From positions 1,162,031 through 1,226,030 of the forward strand of contig PJRA01000508.1 in assembly GCA_016987375.1 (NCBI GenBank): a stretch of DNA of 64,000 nucleotides, written 5' to 3'. The stretch comes from Brachionus koreanus (Eukaryota > Rotifera > Eurotatoria > Ploima > Brachionidae). Positions 1 through 10,600 of this stretch are shown in pieces. Position 1 is the first letter of the stretch. Each line of letters starts with the position of its first letter. Below the pieces are notes generated by a model. It searched no databases. It saw nothing but the letters and a program-made list of their open reading frames with translations, and had not been told where the DNA came from. The translations under genes were made by a program, and so were the position numbers.

Positions 1-153
1 TTTTGAGAATAGAAACTATAACTTGAAAATCTTTTTTTTTTTCTCAAATAATTTAAATATAAGCTGAAAAATACAATTAAAAAAATTTATTCAAAAATTT
101 TACAATTTATCCAATTTTTCCAAAAAATAGTCATTTATAAAAATTAAATCATA

Positions 154-1410
154 CTAACAATTTGAATTATTTTTTCGATTAAGTTTTGGACCAAGATCAC
201 CAGACATTTTGCATTTAAAAATTCCAGTAAACCATATTTTATCTACCGTTATCAGACTTTTTTTTGAAAAAAATTCAAGTTTTTTTTCATTATGTTTCAA
301 ATAACTTGTTTCCTCTGAATTAGAAAAATCTTTATCTCTAGCATACAGTACCGATCTAGGATTAATAACTGAACATGTTTTTGTACCATTTTTATTCAAT
401 TCAAATCGATTAACATCTAAAGAAATGAATCCTAATTTGTATTTATTTCCTTGAGCTGGTGATTTGACCAATTCAATCGCATAAATGTCGAACATGTTTG
501 ACTTTAAGAAATTTTCATCTTCATTTGAAATTTTTAATTGTGCATTTTCAAATTTATAACATACATTTTTATCTAATTTTTCGATACAAAGATTATATTT
601 TTCTTTATTTAATTTAAAATCAGATCTAATTTTAACACTTAAATTGGTTGCTTGAATCACATCGGTAATATCTGACAGCCAAATGTAAAATTTCTTGTCA
701 TTTTCATCATTGTCTATTGGCCATTGACAAAATATTCCAACATCTCGCAGATATTTGTTTGTCGCATAGTTCATGTGGTTGAAATTTACCGGATTTGGCA
801 GTTCAATATCACCTTGTGCACTTGTCGGAAAATTATGAAGCAAATGAATGGAAACGGATAGAATAGCCATTAAGAAAATGCCAGTTGTTGACAACATATC
901 CAAAAAAATGCTTGAACGAGTTTTTTTCGAGTCCATAAACCAGTTGAGTACTACAATTAGAATAAAGCGCATTATCACGGCAAATATGACAATGCTTGCT
1001 TTGGCTACTGAAATAATAGTTGGCTCGCCATCTCTGCATAGGGTTATTATCAAATTTAAAGTCAATAAAGGTATGTCCTCAAAAAAAATAACTAAGAAAT
1101 TGGACAGACTTTGAGTTAGGAATGAAATTTTTTTGGTTTCGCACAGATCGTCTGCATTTTGAATTGTTTCTATAATGAAACTAATAATACTAATGCAACA
1201 AAAACCGAATATTATCTGGCGAATTAAAGGCTCAGGCGGACCGTATACAAGGCCTGGTTTGATCAATTCAACTTTTAGATAAAAATACCAGTCAATTATT
1301 AAATTTAAAATATCAAATAAAAATAGAATGTAAAATTTGACATATTTGCCTGGTCTTGTGTTGATAAAACGCCAACAGCAGGTGTTTTTAATTTTTTTCT
1401 TGATATTCAT
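154..1410 (-). CDS. Multi-pass membrane protein of unknown function, 418 aa
   Basis: A single-exon frame opens at an ATG in the context AATAATGAAT and closes with TAG. Five hydrophobic segments are visible, at about residues 23-45, 63-83, 101-124, 133-157 and 168-190, with a short basic N-terminus (MNIKKKIKN). The third segment carries an acidic FFEDIP motif inside an otherwise apolar stretch. The last 228 residues are soluble, hydrophilic and contain several Cys and NxS/T sites, so they may be an extracellular or luminal domain. A minus-strand AATAAA lies at 86-91, about 65 bp past the stop. I do not recognise the family; the helix-with-EDxP pattern recalls some XK-like or orphan invertebrate membrane proteins but this is not enough to assign it. 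The gene is probably real because the frame is long, the hydrophobic segments are spaced regularly and a poly(A) signal follows. Confidence 0.72.
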   Translation of the reverse strand: MNIKKKIKNTCCWRFINTRPGKYVKFYILFLFDILNLIIDWYFYLKVELIKPGLVYGPPEPLIRQIIFGFCCISIISFIIETIQNADDLCETKKISFLTQSLSNFLVIFFEDIPLLTLNLIITLCRDGEPTIISVAKASIVIFAVIMRFILIVVLNWFMDSKKTRSSIFLDMLSTTGIFLMAILSVSIHLLHNFPTSAQGDIELPNPVNFNHMNYATNKYLRDVGIFCQWPIDNDENDKKFYIWLSDITDVIQATNLSVKIRSDFKLNKEKYNLCIEKLDKNVCYKFENAQLKISNEDENFLKSNMFDIYAIELVKSPAQGNKYKLGFISLDVNRFELNKNGTKTCSVINPRSVLYARDKDFSNSEETSYLKHNEKKLEFFSKKSLITVDKIWFTGIFKCKMSGDLGPKLNRKNNSNC

Positions 1411-2864
1411 TATTTTCTAAATTTAAAAAGTTATTCTAACTCGGACTTTTTTGTCGACTATTTTAATTTTTAGTTTTTTTGAAAATTTTTTATGATAATC
1501 TCTATTTAAGCTGATCAATGATGCTGGCGCATATTTAAGACAATCTAGTCAAATTTTAATGTTCTAAGGAAAATTTAAATTTATTAGCAGGTCAGGCTGT
1601 TATTTTTATTTTTCTATTTGAAATATTTAATTATAAATTTTTAAAACAAATAAAATTAAATCATTTAAATAATTTGAGTTTGGGTTTAAGTAAATTTATA
1701 TTTATTTTTTCAAAGGAGATGCTGCATTTAGATAAAATATTTCTGCGTAGAATTCTCCAATTAAAGATAATTTTCTGATTTAAAAATTTATTAAAATTTG
1801 TAAAAATAGTAAAAATTTGGCAACATAATCAAGATTTTTTAATGATCTGTAACCCTTTATACAAGCTTTATTTAATTTTAAATTATAAATGTTTGATAAT
1901 AAATCTGAATGATCTTTTTTAATTTTTTGCAATGCTCACGGCAAAATGAAAATAATTTTACATTTTTACATTTTCAAAAATAATCAAAAATCGAAAATGT
2001 AATAATGTAAAATTATTTTCATTTTGCCAATGCTCACAAATGTCAATTGATTTTTCAATTGGATCGGTCGATTCACTAAGTTTTAGGTTCATTTATTTTT
2101 TCAAACTTGACTGTAATTTTTATATAGAATCAATTAATCTTTTTTTCGTCTAAACTAAAATTTAAGACATAAGTTCTGTTGGCTTACAAAGCAAGCTTTT
2201 GACATGCTTTAAAAAAAACCTAGCACCTAATGGAAAGGTAATCAATTAAAATATCGAACCGCTATCTAGGAAACTCTAACTTTCTAACTAAGCAAAGTTT
2301 TATGTGTTATTAAGAAATAATATGGCATCATGTACATTTTTTTATCATAGGTTCATTTAATCTATGATTGAACAAATTATTCCGGGTTGTTGAACATAAA
2401 AAATTTTGATGATCACATTATTTGTTAATTTAAGGAAAATTTCGTCAACAAAAAAAAATCTTTATCTATTTAATTTTTTGTTATCATTAAATATCTCTTT
2501 GAAATTTGAAATAAAATGCGTATTAATAAAATATTTAATACTTTTTAGTCATATGCAATTTAACAAATAATTTTTCATTAATTTATCAAATATAGGATAT
2601 GGAACTGGACCCAAATTTTTGCCCAGAACTTTGTGTACAACATCTTGATTGGTTTAAGACACAACTGGAGTAGTCATGGCTATTAGTTATTTTTATATTG
2701 ATCTGCTTTGTCTTTGACATTATTTAAATCTAAATTAAAAATTTTAGCATTTATTTTTTCTAAATTTGTTTATTCACAAAATTAATCTCCGGGTCACTAT
2801 CAGAAGATATAGCAACCCTTTATTTAGTTTGACTTTTTTCAATAGTAGCATGTCAAAATCGTCA
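1411..2864. other. Intergenic, no gene seen apart from a foldback element
   Basis: AT-rich sequence upstream of the minus-strand membrane-protein gene. It contains a palindromic mobile element at 1931-2037, annotated separately. No other open frame of useful length or RNA gene is visible on either strand. Confidence 0.6.
1931..2037. mobile_element. Foldback MITE with 9-bp target duplication (Mutator-like?)
   Basis: Two 36-base arms, 1940-1975 and 1993-2028, are reverse complements with one mismatch and are separated by a 17-base centre, so the whole unit folds into one long hairpin. The arms begin GGCAAAATGAAAA. The unit is flanked on both sides by the identical 9-mer AATGCTCAC (1931-1939 and 2029-2037). 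A 9-bp duplication is typical of Mutator-like (MULE) elements, and a MULE-like relic lies elsewhere in the window at 30.1-30.4 kb. The high arm identity suggests recent insertion or gene-conversion-like maintenance. Assignment to MULE rests only on the duplication length and is tentative. Confidence 0.8.
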
Positions 2865-3203
2865 CTATGTGCATTGATTATTATAAAACCGCAACATAGA
2901 CTCATCTAAATACATCTGTATGAACGAATGCTTGCTGTCTCTCATTTCTTTAAACTTATGCTTAGAGGCATTCCAACGCCTCTCAATACGGTAAACATCA
3001 CAACTGCTTGTATCCATGTCCATTATTTAAAAGTTTGATGCTTTTAATCATGTAATTTTGATGATCTGATTGTACCAGCAATCGCAATAAATTAAAATTT
3101 AAGCAATATAATACTCAAGAGTGTAGCTCCTATTCTGCCAGCAACAACTTGTACATAAAATTATCCATTGGTATTTCCTCTTTGCAACATTTCAAAAGAT
3201 CCT
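2865..3203 (-). pseudogene. Degenerate ISXO2/Merlin-like DDE transposase fragment
   Basis: Read on the minus strand, the segment gives, in order and with frame changes: an E-x(3)-RG-like start followed by YVQVVAGRIGATLLSIIL, then SDHQNY, then DVYRIERRWNASKHKF and a tail ending YLDESML before a TAG. This order (ERG, hydrophobic VxVV..R...TL..II, SDxxxY, then an IExxW helix) matches the catalytic core of IS1595/ISXO2-like transposases, the bacterial relatives of eukaryotic Merlin elements. At least one in-frame stop (TAA after NTNG) and two frameshifts make it non-functional. No terminal repeats were found around it. The identification is by pattern only. Confidence 0.55.
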
Positions 3204-3464
3204 AGGCTTTAGATTATTTTCATAAAAATTTTAAATGAAATAGATCGAATATAAAATAATATAGCAAAAAAATAAAAAATACTCACAAAAGATTTTACTT
3301 TTTTTTGCTTAAATTTATTTATTTATTTAATAAAAATATTAAATTTCTAAATTTATGTTTAAATAATTATTTAAATAGTACAAAAGTTTGCCGCAAGTTT
3401 CACATAATTTACTCACATTGTCACTAGTTTTTATTTAATTTTTTTTTTTGAAATTTTGAATTTA

Positions 3465-4234
3465 AGTTACTCTTAGAATTACATACATACTATAAAACTT
3501 CAGTTTTTGGAGTGCATGGCGAAAAAGAGTTTCTGATTTGGTATCGTATTTGAGTCGAAGAATAGTACGGGTTGCTGAGTTTTGTATAACTTGAAGTTGT
3601 TTTATATTTTTGTCCCCAAAAGCATTTAAATAAGGAAATGAGTAGTCAATAATGGAACTAATAAGAGATTTATAGATTGAACTAAGTGTAGTTTTGCATT
3701 TTTTATTGCACAGAATTTTAATAATATTTAGCTTTGATTGGCATTTCTGCTTAATTACATCTACTTGATTTTTAAGATTTTGGTGATTGTCAAATGTGAT
3801 ATCCAGGAATTTAATAGATTTTGACTAAGGCAGGATCTTGCCTAAAAAGGGAGTTTAAATTTTGGAATGTTATTACTTTTAGAAAATATTATACAAGAGG
3901 ATTTTTTAATTGAAATTTTCATCTTTCATTTACGAAGCCAAGGTTCTAGTTCGCTAAGGTATCTATTAATTTGAGATTCAATGTTTTCTAAAAATAAAAA
4001 TGAGACTAAATCGTCTGCAAACATGAGCGAATAACATGAATTAGTTTTGCATCTTTTCGGGATGTCATTAATGAATATATTAAAGAGTAGAGGGCTTATT
4101 ACTGCCCCTTGTTGGACACCAGTTTTTATTTGGAATGGAGCATTTAGTGAGTTATTAGTGTTAACTTTGAACTGTCTAGAACTGAGAAAGGATATTATCC
4201 AAAAGATGATGAAATCAGGATAATGTATGATCAT
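3465..4234 (-). pseudogene. Non-LTR retrotransposon reverse transcriptase relic
   Basis: The minus strand reads through the second half of a LINE reverse transcriptase. It starts near FIIFWIISFLSSRQFKV, then GVQQGAVISPLLFNIFIND (finger/palm motif), then the catalytic block SLMFADDLVSF, and ends at EPWLRK before a TGA where a Trp would be expected. After a further stop and a frameshift near 3830-3925 the thumb region resumes: KFLDITFDNHQNL, a Cys/Lys-rich stretch, then LISSIIDYSFPYL and QNSATRTILRLKYDT. This order is typical of jockey/CR1-type elements. The 5' part (endonuclease, first half of RT) is missing, the usual 5' truncation. It cannot be active. Confidence 0.85.
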
Positions 4235-5910
4235 TTTATTTGTTTTCTTACCGAGCTAGAGCTCTTTCAGAATAAAGTAAAAAAATAAAAATAGAGTTTA
4301 TAGAATAATATAAAATTAAAATAAAGTAAATCAGCTAAAAAAAAAATGTAAAGAAATTTTAAAAGACATAGGTTGTTACATGTGACAGAAGTTTACATAG
4401 TTGAAGCTTCATGAAAAAAAGAGGAAATAGTAAGGTAGCATTACACAATGGAATAGGGTAATTAGTAATTATCATCGATATTTTTCCAAATAAATATAGA
4501 TGAATTAGTTAAAAGAGAGATAAAGTAGACTTGAATTAATGTTCAATGATTTTTGGATTAATAAGTTTCATTAATAATTGATAAATTTGAAAATTTAGGT
4601 GTTATCTAAATCAAAAAGTGATTTTTAATCATTTGGTATAGTATTTGTGATCTTAATAATATTTTAAGAAATTTGTTATATGATAGTATAAACAAATATT
4701 TTTTATTGTATCTTATTTAAATTTATTTTAATTCTTTTTTGTTTAAACTAACTATTTGATTTGATTTTCTAGAGAGAAAAAGTTAAAGCAAAACTTTAAG
4801 CTCGATGTGTTTTTTAGACCCTATTTTTAAAGATTGACTTTTACTTTTTTTTTAGAAATAAAATTTTATAAAAAATGCATCTTTTTTCCATTCTTAAAAA
4901 AAATTTAATTTTCAGAAAAAATATTTAATATCTATTGTAATGATGATGAACAAAAATGAGCATTTCGGAAATTTTCAGATTCGACAGGCTCTGATGAACC
5001 AAAATTTATCACTATATTCAAACAAGCTTCTTAAAAGTGAAAATTAAAAATAAACGTAATTTTTCATTAAAATTTATCGCTCAAAAAATAAATAAAGCAA
5101 TTCACGTACTGTTTTTGCAAAATTCACAATCGATATCTAAATAGCTATATTGCGTCTAGTTAAATTTGACTATTGCATATTGCGTAAATAGGAAAATTTT
5201 CAAGTAATTTTAGCGTAAATTTAGTCTATAAAAGTTAATTTAAAATTTTATAGTTTTATGTGTAAAAAAATAATTAATTTCCAAACATTTTTCTTTAAAA
5301 TAAAAATGAGAAAAAAATTTTATTTTATTTTATTTTATTATTATAATAAGTTCTATTCGAATAGAAACATTTTTCCACATTAATATGATGTAAAAAAAAG
5401 ATAAAAAGTAAAATTAAACAATCAAAAAAAAAGAAAAAAAAATTTAAATATTTCCGACAAAAAAATTTCTTTTTTAGCAATCGTATAACAAAAAAAAAAC
5501 TCTAAATCATAAATAAAACAAAAATAAAAGCTTCAATAACGGAGCAAAAAATAAAAAAATTGCTTAAAAATTTATCTATTTTATTTAAGTTTTGCCAAAG
5601 AAACAACCTTCAATCAGCGTTTCATGCCTAAAAAATTATATATTAAATCCATCATGCTATAAAAAAAAAAGTTCAAATTAAAATTGAGTCAATCATAATA
5701 AACAGCTAGTCGAGTATCTACAAATGTTTGTACAAATTCAGTTTTACAGAATCAAATACAATCGGCTCGACGAAAATGGGACCTCTCATTTTATTAAATA
5801 AATTTATCTAAATAATATTTCTTCACTAAACATTTGGCATTAGCATTTTTAAAATTCGGCAATGATTGTCAACAAACTCCCATAAACAAAAAATAATTTT
5901 AATTCGATGA
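4235..5910. other. Intergenic, no gene seen
   Basis: AT-rich, low-complexity sequence between the retroelement relic and the 3' end of SMAD4. A short pentanucleotide TTTTA run lies at about 5320-5340. It should contain the SMAD4 3' UTR, but no clear coding segment was found. Confidence 0.6.
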
Positions 5911-8900
5911 TTAATCCGGATAAATAGCTTTAAAACTAAATTGTAAAAAAAATAAAATTTGAAATAAAAAAATCCTACCTGTATTAGAGTTTGGATTATT
6001 TAGGCTAAGGCTATTTATTAATTGATCTAAAAATTGAAGAGGTCTATTTAATTGCACTTCACACCAACATGGTGTCTCGAGAATAGTCTTTCTAGGATAG
6101 TCAGGGCCCCAGCCTTTTACAAAGCTAAATCTCAATCGGCAAAGTCGTCTTAAATCATCAACGTTTATTCCAGTGCTGTTATTATTAGCCATCATCGAGT
6201 TGGGACTTTGCTGATTATTCTGTTGTTCAACAGAGGCTGCCAATTTCAAGCATCTAAGACATTCTTTTAAACTGAAAACTTTCACATAGCTTCCAGGGTA
6301 TATTTTGTGAACAGCATCGAAAGGTTCACGGCCCGACTCTCTGTCCAGATAGTAGCTTTCAAAAAAGACGCTGTACTCGCTCAGACATCGTACATACACA
6401 CTTCCATCAGGCAAATTTTCCAACTGCACACCTTTGCCAATGTGCAAACGAGCTTTCTCGCTGGCATTAGTTCTTTGAACATTTGTCAATGCGCCAAGAC
6501 AAAATCTATCCTCTCGCGATGAATCAAAAAATCCATCTATCACCACTGATTGATAAATTGAGCGAACTTTGAATATGTCCGCTATCTGTAGATCGCCTTC
6601 ATAGTAATTAATTGTGCACCAGTAATCTGGTATGGGAGTATTTAAATCGATTTCGGGAAATTCTTCCTGGAGCCAAACTTCTACTGGCTGAGAATTGATA
6701 AGCGAAGTGTTTGAGTACGGCGATGGATAAGATCCTTGCCAATCTTGGGTCAAACGTCGGGGAGTTTGCACTTGATTAACTGAAGGAAGTGAAGAATTTG
6801 ATCCTGAATTTAAAATATTTAGTTGTAATTCGCTGGTGTTTTGGTTTCTGTTTAAACTTGTGTCAGTTGATGATGAGCTGTAAAGTAGCTGACTTGCGTT
6901 TAATAATGCGTTATGCTGATTACTGCTTGATATTAGTGATTGATTATTTGTTGAACTGTTTAAAGGTGTAAAAAATTGATGGTTTGTATTCGAGTTTGGC
7001 TGACTTGATAGTTGACCTAATGAATCTTAATAAAAAAATAAATATTTTGACTATTGGCATTGTGAATTTTTGAACAGAAAATAAAAACAAAATTGTCAAA
7101 AATTCGTTCTATAAATTGTATCAGTTGACACAAAATTTGTGTCACCAAAATTTGCTTTCTGCAATAACTCTGCATTATAATTTTTATTAATTATTAAGTG
7201 CAAAGAATGCGCTGCGCATAATTTAGAGTGATACAAACTTTGTATAAACTGATACATTTTACAGAACAAATTTTGGACTTTCAGAAAAAAAGTTATTTAA
7301 ATTTAAAATTTTATTTTTTATTTTTGTTTCAAAATTCAATATTCTGGTCATATAAAAAATAATTCTTCAAAAAAAATACACAAGCTTACTCTGTTCTATA
7401 ATTTTGAACATTGTGTTTGATAAGATAAACTAAATTGTTTAAGTTAGAAAAAACTTTAAAATAAGAAATAATCTAAATTAATTAAATCAGAAGGGATTAA
7501 ATCAGAAAATCTACTAAAGCTAATCTTAAAATATTATTCAAAAAGAATACTAGCCTCATTTTTAATCATTGATTATCTTATTCTTTTATCTTTACTTATT
7601 ATTTCCTAATCTTTTGTTTTAATTTGGAAATATCTAACACGAATAAAACTATTTTTTTATAATTTTGCTTTATTTTTTTATATATTGATTATTAGTTAAG
7701 TCATTGGCATTTTAGCTTGTTTTATAGTGAATTTATGTATTCAAAAACGTAAATTTGGTACCCTATTTGTGTCAGAGCTGGTCAAAAGTCAAACTTTAAA
7801 GTCAAAATTTGATCAAGCTCAAGTCAAAGATATAGGCAGTTTCAAAGCCAAAAGAGATTCAGACGATTTGAAAATTTATAATATTTCAATATTTATCTGA
7901 AACATAAATTTACAGTGTCTTCTAAAATAACATTAATTTTCTCAATTATATCATCTTTTTGTTTAAAATTTTAAATTTAGATGTTAACACTAGAAGCATC
8001 AAGCATTTTTTTCAGGTTTTTTTAATTCATAAATATTTTATAAAAAGACTAAAATAATTTTTTAAAGAAAATTTTAAAATCTACATAATTCAAAAAAGAT
8101 ATATTTATTTGAAAAATCCATTCAAATATATGAAGATTTAAAAATTTTTCAAACGAGTCAAAATTACTCGTTTGGTGCTTCTAGTGTTAAAGAGAATACA
8201 ATCACTTAATTTTACTTCTTATTTTTAATATGATCTCTTCTATTTTTTTACATTTTTGTTTCTTTTTTTGTCGTCTATTTTAAACAATAAAAAAATATGT
8301 TTTTATCTAATTTTTTTTCCTCTAGAATATTAATTAATTTTTTAAAATAATATCTTTTTTATTTGAAAATGGAAAACTCAGATAATCCTACTTCTCATCT
8401 TGTTTCTAAATCTCGACCGACCGAGTTAAGTCAAAGTAAAGACTTGGCTTTGACTTTCGACCAACTCTGATTTGTGTCAAATATTACCGTAAACCCTTGC
8501 GATATCATGCATGGGATAACTTTTGATTCTTAGGCTTTAGTGCAAGCATAAGCGACCATCCTTCCCATGTTAAAATCGGCCTCCTTAGGATGCCTGCATA
8601 AAAATGCAGATTTCATTATTTGACGCGGCGTTAAAATTTAAAAAACTTGTAATTAACGCAGCGTCAAAAACCGAAAATGCCGGCTTGACCCCGCATTAAA
8701 AACTGAAAATTATCAAGTAAATTTGAGTTTTGGTGCGGGTTTAATAATTAGGTTTACAAAAAAACTAAAAAATTAAATAAAATAATTAAAAATATTTTTT
8801 AATCGTCTCTAATTTAATTCATAATTTTCAGTTTTTAAAAATCTACACAACTTAATAATGATTAAAGAATGATAATCTGCATAAATTCTTGATCAAATAA

Positions 8901-10600
8901 TTTTTATTTTTGTCGTTTATTACCCATTTTTATGTATTTGAATGAGTAAGAGAATTTAAAAGTAAATATTTATCTAGCTCCTGAAAAAAATAATTTATCA
9001 TTTTAAAATAATTAAAAAATATTAAACTATCATCAGCAAGTAAACTTGCTTTAATATTGTCTATTGATGTTCGTATAATTTATGTTATTTATTCAAAAAT
9101 TAAAATTAAGCGTTCAGAAGGATTTTCGAATGGGTATAATGAAAGAAATTTTGTTTAATAAGTAAAAAATAAAGATTAAGGGCGACATAAAGTAAGCTTT
9201 TTTTTTTGTACACTCATCTTCATCGATTGACAGTGTAAAAAAAGAAAACTAAAGTGGCATCTACTGTTTTTTTAGTGTACTTAGTTTAAAAGTACCTATT
9301 TTCCCCCCAAAAAAAAAGTTTTTTATGCTTTTTATCAATATAACTTTTCTTATACCACAATTCAATCCGAACATCATTTCTGATTCTATCTATAGGATTG
9401 TAGAATTAAGTACCCAAATGACATGAGGTTCTGTTTGGAAAATTCTACAAACTGACACAAAAGAACAATAACTGTTTCTTTTAATTTTTTTTAATGAAAA
9501 TGACAAAGTAATTCAATTTTAGTGATAGTTAAAACCCTGTTTATTTTGAATAAATAGAATTTATTTATCTTACTTTGTAAAAACAAATTGCCAAAAGACA
9601 TCTGCGACATGTAAGGTTGAGAATTGTTTGAGTTGTTGTTGGCTGATTGCTGAATAGGCACAGAGCTGGAGGGAGCCGGAGTGCATGCGCTTGAAGACGA
9701 AGAAGAAGCCTGTGGCGCTTGCATTAAAGAAACATTCTGAATTGATTGACTTGAATTTCCTTGTATATGAGAAGAAGTAGATGGAGTCGAAACGGGCTCC
9801 ATTTTAATCGAAGTGTTCAACTCGCTTGATTGTTCGATCTGGGGCGATATTTGTGAGTTGTTGGCCGACGTGTTCGCATGTGACAGAAATGAGCTATTGT
9901 AAGAACGATTCGATAGAGTAAGACCAGCCAAATCAAAACCAGGCGATATAACTCGCTGATAATGGTACGGATTTACGCATACATTATCTAATTTTAAATC
10001 GAATGGATACAAACATATTGGAAGATGTTTTAGTTCATTTTTGTGCAGATCGGGCCATCGCCATAATCGGGCGTATATAACGTGCGGAAAGCCTTTGCGG
10101 CCGGCTACTTGTAAACGACCATCAAGTGTGCGCGGTATTGTGATACATTTTGTCTGAACGGAGCCTTTTTTTTGAACAGCCGTCATTAGAGCGTCCATTT
10201 CGTCCGGCTTGTCCTTTAGTTTTTTAGCCAAGCTTTCAATAGCTCTTTTAGCGAATTGTTCGTTGTCAGATGATTGTAAATGACACATTAGACTGTGAAC
10301 AACACTCGTCCAAGTTTCACTCGACGAATATCGCTCATTAGTAGCCGTGCCGCTTGATGCAACAGTTGTCGAAGCATTCTGTCCGGCTGGAGAAGACAGA
10401 ACGCCTGAACTAACTGGTTGAGGATAGTTTCCTCCGCCTTGGGTGTTAATGCTCAAGGCGTTCGAGCTGTAGCCAACTTGATTGAGAATGTTGTTGATAG
10501 TCTGCTGATGATGGTGGTGGTGTAAATGATGCATTTGATGGTGGCTTGGAGTTGGTGCCCCGTTTTGACTAGCGGTGTTAGGCGCCGAACTATTGCTCAT
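5911..10600 (-). CDS. SMAD4: SMAD4 co-Smad, two coding exons visible
   Basis: Co-Smad that joins receptor-activated Smads in TGF-beta/BMP signalling and carries them to DNA in the nucleus. Exon 1 is 10600-9574 (donor GTAAG); exon 2 is 7025 down to 5979 or 5911; the 2548-bp intron is phase 1 and both sides rejoin in frame. MH1 spans about residues 98-222. It has the DNA-binding beta-hairpin [20 protein letters not shown] (161-180), which matches vertebrate SMAD4 closely, and zinc ligands C152, C196, C208 and H213. The linker is Ser/Asn/Gln-rich. MH2 in exon 2 starts at [12 protein letters not shown] and includes [11 protein letters not shown], [11 protein letters not shown] and [15 protein letters not shown] blocks and [20 protein letters not shown], all SMAD4-type rather than R-Smad. 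There is no C-terminal SSxS, as expected for a co-Smad. An unspliced exon 2 ends IYPD-stop, giving 713 aa; a GT-AG pair at 5978/5936 could remove 43 bases instead. A His-rich run lies near residues 20-31. Confidence 0.95.
7094..7279. repeat. Imperfect inverted repeat (foldback) in SMAD4 intron
   Basis: Arms 7094-7145 and 7228-7279 are reverse complements at 43 of 52 positions, around an 82-base centre that holds a small palindrome (ATGCGCTGCGCAT). The shared core includes GTATCAGTT. This looks like an old MITE, but no convincing target duplication was found. It lies just inside the acceptor side of the SMAD4 intron. Confidence 0.6.
7765..8477. mobile_element. Non-autonomous hAT-type DNA transposon
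   Basis: The unit 7773-8469 begins CAGAGCTGGTC and ends with the inverted form GACCAACTCTG; the terminal 19 bases match at 17 positions. It is bounded by a perfect 8-bp direct repeat, ATTTGTGT, at 7765-7772 and 8470-8477. CAGNG termini with an 8-bp duplication are the signature of the hAT superfamily. It has no open frame for a transposase. Subterminal AAGTCAAA and GTCAAAG motifs recur near both ends, as hAT subterminal repeats often do. A piggyBac-type element (7984-8191) is inserted in its interior, so this one is the older of the two. It lies in the SMAD4 intron. Confidence 0.85.
7984..8191. mobile_element. piggyBac-type MITE nested in the hAT element
   Basis: The element starts TTAACACTAGAAGCATCA (7984-8001) and ends with the inverted form TGGTGCTTCTAGTGTTAA (8174-8191), an 18-bp terminal repeat with a single mismatch that includes TTAA at each outer edge. 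TTAA is the target duplication used by piggyBac. Near the right end a perfect 8-bp stem, AAACGAGT/ACTCGTTT, forms a subterminal hairpin. The 208-bp length and lack of coding sequence make it non-autonomous. A diverged relative lies at 63725-63947. Confidence 0.85.
8622..8665. repeat. GC-rich hairpin in SMAD4 intron
   Basis: GACGCGGCGTTAA (8622-8634) pairs with TTAACGCAGCGTC (8653-8665) at 12 of 13 positions around an 18-base loop. The neighbouring 8500-8760 is richer in GC than the rest of the intron. It may be part of another old repeat; no boundaries or target duplication could be defined. Confidence 0.5.
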
